Source: Planctomycetaceae bacterium (lineage in GTDB: Bacteria > Planctomycetota > Planctomycetia > Pirellulales > JAEUIK01). Taken from it: 5,987 nucleotides of DNA. The notes beneath the pieces are model-generated. The model was not told where the DNA came from. It ran no database searches and saw only the letters and a program-made list of their open reading frames with translations. The translations under genes were made by a program, and so were the position numbers. Every line of letters starts with the position of its first letter. The stretch's first letter is position 1. Shown piece after piece: positions 1 through 5,372 of the stretch. The DNA is taken from the NCBI GenBank assembly GCA_015493185.1, contig WGDQ01000474.1, forward strand, positions 1-5,987. Reading direction: 5' to 3'.

Positions 1-157
1 CTTTCCGTCAACACCCGCCGTCTCAGAAGAAAGAAAACGGGAATCCGTCCCCAGCCGGGCTCCTTTTTTTTGGAACGAACGGACAGAACCTCTCATTCTT
101 GCGGAAAAACCGCTTGTCTCGGCTATTCAGACGCGTTCTGTCCGCTGGTTTTGAGTC

Positions 158-180
158 AGCACCGACACACGGCGGGTGCT
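158..180. repeat. 6-bp inverted repeat just after the 188-853 gene
   Basis: AGCACC at 158-163 is the exact reverse complement of GGTGCT at 175-180, with an 11-base loop. It begins 8 bases beyond the minus-strand stop codon, so it could be a 3'-end stabilising hairpin of that transcript. No T-run follows on the minus strand (the flank reads GACTCAAAACC), so it is not a standard intrinsic terminator. A repeat this short could be chance. Confidence 0.25.
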
Positions 181-187
181 CGCAGCA

Positions 188-853
188 TCATACACTTCGA
201 CCCGAATCATCGGGCGTCAGCAGTTCGTCCTTTCTGCGCCGTACTTGCTCGCGGGCTTCCGGCAACACACCCAGCAGCGCATCATCCAGCGGCTCAAGAC
301 CAACGCGGTGCATCACCTGATTCAGCCGGCGCAAAAGCCGCCGGTCGTCGGCGTAGTCGGCCAGAAACCGTTCGGTCGCGAAGGCCTCGATCCAATGCCC
401 CCACGCCGCTAGGGAGCGTTTTGCCAAACGGTCCACGGTCGATACGACCAGCGTCGGATCGACCGCCAGTACGGCGTTGTAATACGCGTCGAGCCTTGCC
501 GGATTGTCCGCGATCAGCACCGCGTCGAGCAAGAGCTCGACCAGAATGTGGCCTAAAAAACTCGGCCGCATGCTCCGATCGTCGCCCAGTGCATCGCGCA
601 CTGCGGCGGTAAACTGCCATGAGAGCTGAGCGAACGCTTCGGTGCGGTGGAACCAGGCATCATCGTGATAATGCTGCGCAATGCCCCGAGCGATGGAAGC
701 CACCGGTGGCGTCGGATCGTCGACGAACGCCTCTGCCTGTCGCGGACGGATGCGTGCGCGACGATCGACCACATGCATCCAATCCGGAATCGCCGTGCCC
801 ACGGTAAAGTACGGATCGTCGACAAATCGGTAGCCGTGGGCGAAGTAATTCAT
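188..853 (-). CDS. ACP phosphodiesterase-like putative metal-dependent hydrolase
   Basis: This 221-residue soluble protein has no signal peptide or membrane segment. It begins MNYFAHG, which resembles the MN(F/Y)LAH start of acyl carrier protein phosphodiesterases (AcpH). It also has spaced His/Asp clusters of the kind that bind metal in HD-type hydrolases: H6, D24, the HYHDD run at 61-65, H69, and GHILVELLLD at 101-110 with H102, E106 and D110. AcpH removes phosphopantetheine from acyl carrier protein. Whether this protein does so is not shown, and similarity is clear mainly at the N-terminus and in the overall His/Asp pattern. The C-terminus (about 200-221) is charged and probably disordered. 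The start at 853 is chosen because of the family-like MNYFAHG. The frame stays open upstream, and I see no Shine-Dalgarno sequence before this ATG. The gene lies 95 bp after the oxidoreductase and could be co-transcribed with it, but no functional link is evident. A planctomycete protein of unknown function is the main alternative. Confidence 0.72.
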   Translation of the reverse strand: MNYFAHGYRFVDDPYFTVGTAIPDWMHVVDRRARIRPRQAEAFVDDPTPPVASIARGIAQHYHDDAWFHRTEAFAQLSWQFTAAVRDALGDDRSMRPSFLGHILVELLLDAVLIADNPARLDAYYNAVLAVDPTLVVSTVDRLAKRSLAAWGHWIEAFATERFLADYADDRRLLRRLNQVMHRVGLEPLDDALLGVLPEAREQVRRRKDELLTPDDSGRSV

Positions 854-948
854 TATGGCGAAACCGGCGGCAACGGGCCGCTCGGCGCTCGATGGACCAC
901 AGAGAAACCGCGAGAAGCCCCTTTATCGGCCGGCCGCTTTTCTCGAAT

Positions 949-2112
949 TCATGGAGGAGGAATTTCAACCCACTGACCGGTCCGGCTGCTCTCGAGCACG
1001 GCATCGCAAACCCGTTGCGTGTGCAGCGCCGTGCGGAAGTCGGGCTGCACGGGCTTGCCCTCGTCGAGCGCCTCGATGAAATCGGCCAATGCATTGATAA
1101 ACGTGTGTTCGTAGCCGATCGTACAACCGGGCACCCACCAATGATCCATATAGGGATGTTCGCTGTTGGTAACATGAATCCGCTGCCAGCCGGTCAGGTG
1201 GTCTTCGATCTTGCGACCGGTTTCCGGATCGGCATAGCGGAAATACTGCAAGATGTGAGGATCCTCCAAGTCGAAAAATACGCTGCCCCGTTCGCCGTTG
1301 AGCTCGAAGGTGTTGTAGTTTTTACGACCGCGAGCATAGCGTGTGCTTTCGAACGTGCCGATCGAACCATTCTCGAACACGGCGAGAAACATGCAGGCGT
1401 CGTCGATGCCCACGGGTTCTTTCTTGCCGGTTTCAACGTGGGTGCGTTCTTTCACAAAGGTTTCGGTGTGGGCCGAAACACGACGAATCGGGCCGTTCAG
1501 CCATTCGGCCGTGTCGATCGAATGCGCCAACAAGTCGCCGGTAACGCCCGAGCCGGCCACGTTCACATCGAGCCGCCATAGAGCGGGCCCTCCTTGCGGC
1601 ACGTCTTCGGCAATCGTCCAATCTTGCAGATACGTGGCCCGATAATGAAATGGCCGACCGATGCGGCCTTCATCCACGATTTGCCGTGCCAAGGAAATGG
1701 CGGGCACGCGCCGGTAGTTGTACCACACCATGTTGGGCACGCCGGCCCGTTCGACGGCCTCGACCATCTTCTGGCCCTCTTCGGCGTTCATGGCCAGTGG
1801 CTTTTCGCACAAAACCATTTTGCCCGCTTCGGCGGCCGCAGTGGCGATCTCCAGATGCGTGTTGTTCGGCGAGCCGATGTCGATCAAGTCGATGTCGTCT
1901 CGCTCGATCAACCGACGCCAGTCCGTCTCGTAAGAGGCATAACCCCACTTCTCGGCGAAAGCCTTGATTTTCTCTTCGTTGCGGGCGCAGCAGGCCTGAC
2001 GCACAACCTGATGTCCGAGGTCGAAGAAGTGATTGACTTGGGCATAGGCGTTCGAATGGGCCCGTCCCATGAATCCGTAGCCGATCATGCCGACACGCAA
2101 TGGCTTGGCCAT
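949..2112 (-). CDS. Gfo/Idh/MocA-family NAD(P)-dependent oxidoreductase
   Basis: This 387-residue protein has the usual length for the family and no Tat or Sec signal, so it should be cytosolic. The N-terminal Rossmann domain (about 5-125) carries the dinucleotide motif GYGFMG at 11-16, the SPNNTH strand-turn at 81-86 and the family signature CEKPLA at 102-107, whose Lys104 is the expected catalytic base/substrate residue. The C-terminal alpha/beta domain (about 130-380) has GDLLAHSID at 192-200. By family analogy Asp193 and His197 complete the K-D-H catalytic set. A late motif, WWVPG then IGYEHTF (about 325-338), looks like a conserved subfamily feature. Members oxidise or reduce a sugar, inositol or amino-sugar hydroxyl using NAD(P). 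The substrate cannot be told here. The start at 2112 is supported by GAGGG on the minus strand at 2119-2123, six bases upstream. A TIM-barrel isomerase gene precedes it by 463 bp, which supports a sugar-catabolic role. Confidence 0.93.
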   Translation of the reverse strand: MAKPLRVGMIGYGFMGRAHSNAYAQVNHFFDLGHQVVRQACCARNEEKIKAFAEKWGYASYETDWRRLIERDDIDLIDIGSPNNTHLEIATAAAEAGKMVLCEKPLAMNAEEGQKMVEAVERAGVPNMVWYNYRRVPAISLARQIVDEGRIGRPFHYRATYLQDWTIAEDVPQGGPALWRLDVNVAGSGVTGDLLAHSIDTAEWLNGPIRRVSAHTETFVKERTHVETGKKEPVGIDDACMFLAVFENGSIGTFESTRYARGRKNYNTFELNGERGSVFFDLEDPHILQYFRYADPETGRKIEDHLTGWQRIHVTNSEHPYMDHWWVPGCTIGYEHTFINALADFIEALDEGKPVQPDFRTALHTQRVCDAVLESSRTGQWVEIPPP

Positions 2113-2118
2113 GATGTT

Positions 2119-2123
2119 CCCTC
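2119..2123 (-). promoter_or_regulatory. Ribosome binding site of the oxidoreductase gene
   Basis: The minus strand reads GAGGG here, six bases before the ATG at 2112. It matches the anti-Shine-Dalgarno core and fixes the start ahead of the Rossmann motif. Confidence 0.65.
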
Positions 2124-2264
2124 AAATCAAGAGAATCTCAGGTGACGCAATGAATGAAGCAGTCAACGAACAAAGTTGATAAAACGCAATCGGAAAAAGG
2201 CCGGGCCCGTCTTCTCATCGCAGCACGGTGCAAGCCACGAGAACAGGCGGCCATCAGCTCAGAG

Positions 2265-2285
2265 CGGCAACCAGGTGAGTTGCCG
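2265..2285 (-). repeat. Perfect 7-bp hairpin in the oxidoreductase upstream region
   Basis: CGGCAAC at 2265-2271 and GTTGCCG at 2279-2285 are exact reverse complements around a 7-base loop. The right arm's GTTGC (2279-2283) can instead pair with GCAAC at 2287-2291 around a 3-base loop, so two hairpins are mutually exclusive. It lies about 150-180 bases before the oxidoreductase ATG. If transcribed it would be part of its leader. Confidence 0.4.
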
Positions 2286-2290
2286 TGCAA

Positions 2291-2318
2291 CGTGGTTCAA
2301 ACCGTCGGGAACCTCACG
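2291..2318 (-). repeat. Bulged 8-bp inverted repeat
   Basis: CGTGGTTC at 2291-2298 pairs with GAACC at 2309-2313 and ACG at 2316-2318, leaving a two-base bulge (2314-2315) and a 10-base loop. It abuts the preceding hairpin, and its first base is also the last base of that hairpin's alternative partner, so the structures may compete. No function is assigned. Confidence 0.3.
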
Positions 2319-2348
2319 ACATAAACGATTTTTACTTTCCTTGAGCTG

Positions 2349-2378
2349 GCAAGCTTCTCTCGACGGCGCAAGCTTATC
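2349..2378. repeat. Direct repeat of GCAAGCTT-N-TC
   Basis: GCAAGCTTCTC starts at 2349 and GCAAGCTTATC starts at 2368. They differ at one base and are 19 bp apart, just under two helical turns. Paired sites on one face of the helix are typical of transcription factor binding, but no factor can be named. The second copy runs into the left arm of the 2372-2404 hairpin. Confidence 0.35.
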
Positions 2379-2404
2379 TGATTCGTCGGACGAAGCCGAT
2401 AAGC
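2372..2404. repeat. Two-tier stem-loop, 7 bp plus 5 bp
   Basis: GCTTATC (2372-2378) is the reverse complement of GATAAGC (2398-2404). Inside it, TTCGT (2382-2386) is the reverse complement of ACGAA (2390-2394) around a CGG triloop. A symmetric 3x3 internal loop separates the two stems, and CGAC at 2361-2364 with GTCG at 2407-2410 could extend the base. No T-run follows on either strand, so it is not an intrinsic terminator. It is the strongest secondary-structure signal in this gap and could be an RNA leader element or an operator. Confidence 0.5.
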
Positions 2405-2437
2405 GAGTCGCGGCAGTCATAACAAAACCAGCGACAC

Positions 2438-2466
2438 ACTACCCAGAGCAGACGGTACCGGGTAGT
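2438..2466 (-). repeat. Inverted repeat downstream of the isomerase gene
   Basis: ACTACCC (2438-2444) is the exact reverse complement of GGGTAGT (2460-2466), with a 15-base loop containing the palindrome GGTACC. On the minus strand it lies about 110 bases after the isomerase stop and is followed, some 11 bases later, by TTTTGTT. It could mark the 3' end of that transcript, but the gap before the T-rich stretch is too long for a standard intrinsic terminator. Confidence 0.3.
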
Positions 2467-2575
2467 CGGGGTCTCAAACCTGGTTCAACACGTCTCGAAC
2501 GCGCACCCCTGTCAGCCTTCGCCAATCGCCTCGAACTGCGGCGACACGTAGCGACGCATTTTTTCGCGTGCCCGT

Positions 2576-3505
2576 TTATCCGTACTTTTCAACCAGTTGA
2601 TCGACATAACGCTTGCATTTCTCAGTTGCCGCCCAGGCGTCGGGCCAGAAACAAAGGTCGATGGTCCACCAATCGTCGGGGCATCCGGCGGCCACGATGG
2701 CAGGCATCAGCTCATCGAAGTCGAGGTTGCCTTCGCCGAAAGGCGGGTGCGTGCTGGTGTGGTTGTCGTGCAACGAATCGTCGGAATCGATCAAGTGCAC
2801 TCGACCGATTTTGCCTTTGAGCCGTTCGGCCAGTTCGCGGGCTCCGCCGGGCAACGTTTCCTTCTGACCAGGTTGCCGCGAACCGTGCTTTGCCACCATG
2901 TTGGCGTGGCACGTGTCGTACATGACCATGAAGTTGTCATGGTTCACGGCATCGAGCACGCGAAAAATATCGCTCGGCTTGTTGAATGCGAAGCCCGGCT
3001 CAAACTCCCATACGACCCGCACGCCGGCATCGGCGGCCTCTTGAGCGCAGCGACGCCAGGTGTCGGCCACGCGCTTGAGCGCCACGTCGTAATCAACCGT
3101 TTGCTCCTGCGGCGCTTCACCTTCGATGGGCCCCAGCACGCCCGGGTCTTCGGTCGTGTCGACGCGGATCACGTCGATGCCGAGGTCGTTGCAGAATTCC
3201 AGGTTCTTGCGAAACGTGTTCATATACGAGCTGTCGTCGGGGGCCGTAATAAGCCGCTCGCTCCACAGATCGGCCGCCAGCCCGCTGCAACCCATGCCAC
3301 GCGACTCCCAAAGTTCGCGAACCGCGGCACGCTCGTCTTTGGTTTTCTGACGGTCGGGGTTCGGATGTTCGCCGAAGCCGCCCAACTCGAGTCCGTCGAA
3401 TCCCAAGGCGTGCAGTTTTTCTACTACCTCGGGAAAAGGGATCGGCTTGTCGGCATACGGCCCGATCGAATAGGCCCACGTTCCAATTGAAATGCGTTTA
3501 GACAT
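2576..3505 (-). CDS. Sugar phosphate isomerase/epimerase family TIM barrel
   Basis: This 309-residue cytosolic protein is of the AP-endonuclease-2/xylose-isomerase-like TIM-barrel family, at normal length. Barrel strands can be followed from ISIGTWAYS (5-13), through DGLELGGFG (37-45), IDVIRVDTTED (110-120), RVVWEFEPG (163-171), FMVMYDTCH (192-200) and GRVHLIDSD (234-242), to WWTIDLCFW (279-287). Likely divalent-metal ligands, by analogy with IolI and tagatose epimerases, are Glu167 or Glu169, Asp197 with His200, His237, and Asp283, where Glu is more usual. FGEGNLDFDEL (256-266) is the typical late loop. Members isomerise, epimerise, dehydrate or beta-eliminate sugars and 3-keto-sugars. The exact reaction is not readable. 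AAGGAAA on the minus strand, seven bases before the ATG, supports the start. Co-location with a Gfo/Idh oxidoreductase is a recurrent pairing in sugar and inositol catabolism. Confidence 0.92.
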   Translation of the reverse strand: MSKRISIGTWAYSIGPYADKPIPFPEVVEKLHALGFDGLELGGFGEHPNPDRQKTKDERAAVRELWESRGMGCSGLAADLWSERLITAPDDSSYMNTFRKNLEFCNDLGIDVIRVDTTEDPGVLGPIEGEAPQEQTVDYDVALKRVADTWRRCAQEAADAGVRVVWEFEPGFAFNKPSDIFRVLDAVNHDNFMVMYDTCHANMVAKHGSRQPGQKETLPGGARELAERLKGKIGRVHLIDSDDSLHDNHTSTHPPFGEGNLDFDELMPAIVAAGCPDDWWTIDLCFWPDAWAATEKCKRYVDQLVEKYG

Positions 3506-3512
3506 GTTGGCG

Positions 3513-3519
3513 TTTCCTT
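3513..3519 (-). promoter_or_regulatory. Ribosome binding site of the TIM-barrel isomerase gene
   Basis: AAGGAAA on the minus strand lies seven bases before the ATG at 3505 and is a good Shine-Dalgarno match. It supports the MSKRISIGTW start, which enters the first barrel strand directly. Confidence 0.65.
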
Positions 3520-3565
3520 GTCCGAAAAAGAACAGGCTGCCGGAACCGGCCTCCCGAGCTCAACA

Positions 3566-3594
3566 CGGGGCAACTGCCCCGGAAGTTGGCCCCG
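3566..3594 (-). promoter_or_regulatory. Leader stem-loop with two exclusive pairings
   Basis: On plus-strand coordinates, CGGGGCAACT (3566-3575) pairs with AGTTG (3584-3588) plus CCCCG (3590-3594), giving 10 bp with one bulged G at 3589 and an 8-base loop. The same left arm also makes a compact hairpin with TGCCCCG (3575-3581). The two folds cannot coexist. The element ends 60 bases before the isomerase ATG, so in a minus-strand transcript it would be leader RNA. No T-run follows. This may be a switchable leader, or simply GC-rich repeats. Confidence 0.4.
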
Positions 3595-3914
3595 GGAAAG
3601 CTTGCAGTCGAAGCAGCGTCTTCCACAAGGTATCGTTTTTCCGAGTTTTCCGAGCGGGTGCAACTTCCCTTGCGGCGAAGAATCTCGCGGTCGTCATTTA
3701 TTCCGACTATCCCCGCACGCCCGCGGCATGTACCACTCTCGCAACGCCGCGTAGCTACGGACATAGATCGAATTTACTGCCCAGCCAGCGCGGCCGATCG
3801 TTTTCTCAACATTGCCGGCGGTTCAACGTTGACGGTCCAATGCCTCGGCCGGCGACCGTACCTTTTCGGCCCCGGGGGCTTTTTCGCTGGGCGTGGCTTT
3901 TCACTTTTCACGTG

Positions 3915-5165
3915 TCACTGGGGTGTGGCATCCCCCACCTGCGGCAACGATTCGTGCGTATCAGGACCGAAATAACGAAGCCCAACCAACGGCTCGGTGC
4001 CCGTGTTTTCGATTTCTACGCCGGCTGTGGCCGCTTCGTGAGTGATGAACACTTCGTCCGAGGTTTCCTCGCCGAAACGAATCATCACAGGCGTTTGCAG
4101 CTCGAGCGGCCCCATGCGTCCGCGCCCCTGCACTGTAATCCAACCACTGGCGCCGGGGTCTTGCAGCGTGCACTTGGCGCCCGGCTCAACGGTAAGCTCT
4201 TTAGCACTGAAAAGCTGCTGGCCGTCAACCGTGCCGTACACGATCCAGCGATCGGTGTAGCCTTCGCCCGAGCGGCTCGTGTCGACAATCGGCTCCAGGT
4301 AGTGATGCGCCTTGAAGTGCGTGTCGACGTTCTGCTCCCAGTCGAGCTGGCCGATGATGAAATCGAGATCCTGGTGTTTCTCAGGCGGAACGTCTTTGAC
4401 ACACAGCGACCAGGGCACTTCGCGCCCCTCCACCAGCGACTGGAACATGCCAAACACATCCGACCCCCACTGCGGTTCGTATGTGCATAGCGAACCGGGG
4501 GCGTGCAAAATGCCCGGCGGCACGAGCCAGCCGGTGCCGCGTTTCAGGCGGTAGGCCTTCGAAAGATCCAAAATGCCGTTGTCGCCCTTGTCCCAGTCTT
4601 CCAGACAACGGCGCAGTTGCGCTTTTGTGGTGCCTGGTTCGAGGCCGAAGAAGGTGTACGCGAAATTATTATCGACGTTGTTGTACTGCGGCGGAAAGTA
4701 GTAGCTTTCCGGCTTGCCTTCCTGGCCAACGAGCTTGGCATCGTCGAATCCCTGGTGCATGTGCAGCGGAATAGGCCCCATGTTGTCAAAAAACTTCGAA
4801 TACACCGGCCATCGACCGTAACGATCGAAGAGCTTTTGGCCAATCAACCGCGAACCAGCTTCAGAAACCGCGTCGCGGAGCAAAAATCGCTGACCTTCGA
4901 ACGTCACGTAGCTGAGGCCCTCGTCGGGCGTGCGACCCTCGTTGGCAGCCTCGGTCGTGCTGGCAAACCACCGCTCATCGATGCCGCCGCGGTGGGCACC
5001 GAAGGCATACCAATCTTGCGGGGCCAGCCGTATCCGCTTGCCAGGATGCAAAAAGCTGCGAGGCACCCAAGTGGGCGTCAGCCGCAAAAGACCACTTCCG
5101 GCATCCAAGGCACGCTCCAAAACAGCCGCCACGTTGTCGCTTGTTACCACTTGCGAGGTCGCCAT
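3915..5165 (-). CDS. Class I phosphomannose isomerase-like bicupin protein
   Basis: This 416-residue protein has no signal peptide. It follows the class I mannose-6-phosphate isomerase (ManA) pattern remembered from Bacillus. ERWFAS at 64-69 matches the E-x-W strand. LFDRYGRWPVYSKFFD at 112-127 precedes the metal site. PLHMHQ at 133-138 stands where ManA has V-Q-V-H-P. GKPESYYF at 150-157 matches GKTE-W-Y, TTKAQL at 179-184 matches TTKEEL, and VPPGILHAPG at 215-224 matches VPSGTVHA. The likely Zn ligands are His135, His137, Glu153 and His221. His135 replaces the usual Gln. A second cupin-like domain covers about 305-400. ManA interconverts mannose-6-P and fructose-6-P. The Gln-to-His change leaves the substrate open, and another aldose-ketose isomerisation or a non-phosphorylated sugar is possible. 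The start at 5165 lacks a strong Shine-Dalgarno sequence, with only GAAGATGG about ten bases upstream. A sigma-70-like promoter lies about 60 bases upstream of the start. Confidence 0.85.
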   Translation of the reverse strand: MATSQVVTSDNVAAVLERALDAGSGLLRLTPTWVPRSFLHPGKRIRLAPQDWYAFGAHRGGIDERWFASTTEAANEGRTPDEGLSYVTFEGQRFLLRDAVSEAGSRLIGQKLFDRYGRWPVYSKFFDNMGPIPLHMHQGFDDAKLVGQEGKPESYYFPPQYNNVDNNFAYTFFGLEPGTTKAQLRRCLEDWDKGDNGILDLSKAYRLKRGTGWLVPPGILHAPGSLCTYEPQWGSDVFGMFQSLVEGREVPWSLCVKDVPPEKHQDLDFIIGQLDWEQNVDTHFKAHHYLEPIVDTSRSGEGYTDRWIVYGTVDGQQLFSAKELTVEPGAKCTLQDPGASGWITVQGRGRMGPLELQTPVMIRFGEETSDEVFITHEAATAGVEIENTGTEPLVGLRYFGPDTHESLPQVGDATPQ

Positions 5166-5223
5166 GGCACGAGAACCATCTTCTAAAGTCGATCGGGAGA
5201 GAAAAAAGCAACACGATGTCGGA

Positions 5224-5244
5224 CTGTTTTAGTCGGCAAAACAG
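5224..5244. promoter_or_regulatory. 21-bp dyad operator candidate at the cupin promoter
   Basis: CTGTTTT (5224-5230) and AAAACAG (5238-5244) form a perfect inverted repeat with a 7-base centre. It covers the predicted -10 box and part of the spacer, where a repressor would block RNA polymerase. Size and symmetry suit a dimeric helix-turn-helix regulator such as a LacI- or GntR-family sugar repressor, but no regulator gene is in the window. Confidence 0.4.
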
Positions 5245-5254
5245 CGGCTGACAA
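5226..5254 (-). promoter_or_regulatory. Predicted sigma-70 promoter of the cupin gene
   Basis: On the minus strand TTGTCA (5254 to 5249, 5 of 6 to TTGACA) and TAAAAC (5231 to 5226, 4 of 6 to TATAAT) are separated by exactly 17 bases. The implied start near 5218 gives a leader of about 50 bases to the ATG at 5165. Spacing and direction fit well. The weak -10 box suggests possible control by an activator or repressor. Confidence 0.45.
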
Positions 5255-5291
5255 GTTTCTGGAACCTTCGACCAGCCGGCACTCACTCAGC

Positions 5292-5337
5292 ACGCCCTTT
5301 CCGGGCGTCTCGGGCACGGTCGGCTGCCGGGCTGTGC
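5292..5337 (+). repeat. Two adjacent hairpins in the divergent region
   Basis: ACGCCC (5292-5297) pairs perfectly with GGGCGT (5303-5308) around a 5-base loop. Six bases further, 5314-5321 pairs with 5330-5337 over 8 bp, two of them G-U, around an 8-base loop. The G-U pairs would be A-C mismatches on the other strand, so the second hairpin favours plus-strand RNA. No T-run follows either. The pair lies just upstream of the plus promoter candidate. Function unknown. Confidence 0.3.
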
Positions 5338-5366
5338 TAGGCACGAAGGGGGGCGGGTTTTATAAT
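5338..5366 (+). promoter_or_regulatory. Predicted plus-strand promoter with consensus -10 box
   Basis: TAGGCA (5338-5343, 4 of 6 to TTGACA) lies 17 bases before a perfect TATAAT (5361-5366) in otherwise GC-rich DNA. The implied start near 5373 would leave a leader of about 415 bases before the ATG at 5788. That is long and may mean another promoter lies closer, or that an RNA element lies between. Confidence 0.4.
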
Positions 5367-5372
5367 CCCGCC
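5352..5372. promoter_or_regulatory. 21-bp dyad centred on the plus-strand -10 box
   Basis: GGCGGG (5352-5357) and CCCGCC (5367-5372) are exact reverse complements flanking a 9-base AT-only centre that contains TATAAT and the palindrome TTATAA. A dimeric protein bound here would occlude the -10 box. GC-rich arms make a chance match easier than usual. Confidence 0.35.

Larger units (their letters stand above)
2113..2575. other. 463-bp intergenic region rich in inverted repeats
   Basis: No convincing gene lies between the isomerase stop and the oxidoreductase start. Frames that cross it give low-complexity, Arg/Ser/Pro-rich products with no recognisable motif. The region holds three perfect 7-bp inverted repeats, one 8-bp stem with a two-base bulge and a direct repeat, listed separately. 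Part of it must be the 3' end of the isomerase transcript and part the promoter and 5' leader of the oxidoreductase. I could not find a confident sigma-70 promoter. TTGCCA on the minus strand at about 2349-2354 resembles a -35 box but lacks a -10 box at the right spacing. Confidence 0.5.
3506..3914. other. 409-bp intergenic region between cupin and isomerase genes
   Basis: No recognisable coding sequence is present. Short frames on both strands are Arg/Ser-rich and motif-free. A bulged stem-loop lies 60 bases before the isomerase start (listed separately). A tandem TTTTCAC doublet (3898-3911) sits just beyond the cupin stop. No convincing -35/-10 pair was found on the minus strand, although the gap length suggests the isomerase has its own promoter here. 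Confidence 0.5.

Noticed and set aside
1..187. A minus-strand frame from an ATG at 96 to the window edge, an AAGGAG-like site opposite the T8 run at 64-71, and a GCGG-A5-CCGC hairpin at 101-113.
   Set aside because: The 32 codons give no recognisable protein, AAGGAG has no start codon at a normal distance, and the hairpin has only four pairs and no T-tail. Nothing here is supportable as a gene or terminator.
927..936. The perfect palindrome CGGCCGGCCG after the oxidoreductase stop.
   Set aside because: It has no loop, is low-complexity GC, and has no clear T-run in the direction of transcription. A chance palindrome is likely in GC-rich DNA.
892..1581. A plus-strand open frame of 229 codons opposite the oxidoreductase gene.
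   Set aside because: It is antisense to a gene with clear Rossmann and EKP motifs. It is a codon-bias shadow.
2189..2215. GGGCCCGGCC followed by TTTTT on the minus strand, a possible attenuator in the oxidoreductase leader.
   Set aside because: The GC block cannot form more than a two- or three-pair stem with a real loop, and the extended pairing has mismatches. It is too weak to call.
2176..2820. A plus-strand open frame of 214 codons across the intergenic gap.
   Set aside because: It runs antisense into the well-supported isomerase gene and its product is Arg/Ser/His-rich without motifs. Long open antisense frames are expected in GC-rich DNA.
3869..3884. GCCC-CGG-GGGC followed by TTTTT, resembling a plus-strand intrinsic terminator.
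   Set aside because: The stem has only four pairs, no plus-strand gene lies upstream, and on the minus strand no T-run follows, so it does not serve the cupin gene.
3492..4490. A plus-strand open frame of 332 codons opposite the cupin gene.
   Set aside because: The minus-strand product has recognisable phosphomannose isomerase motifs, and the plus product has none.
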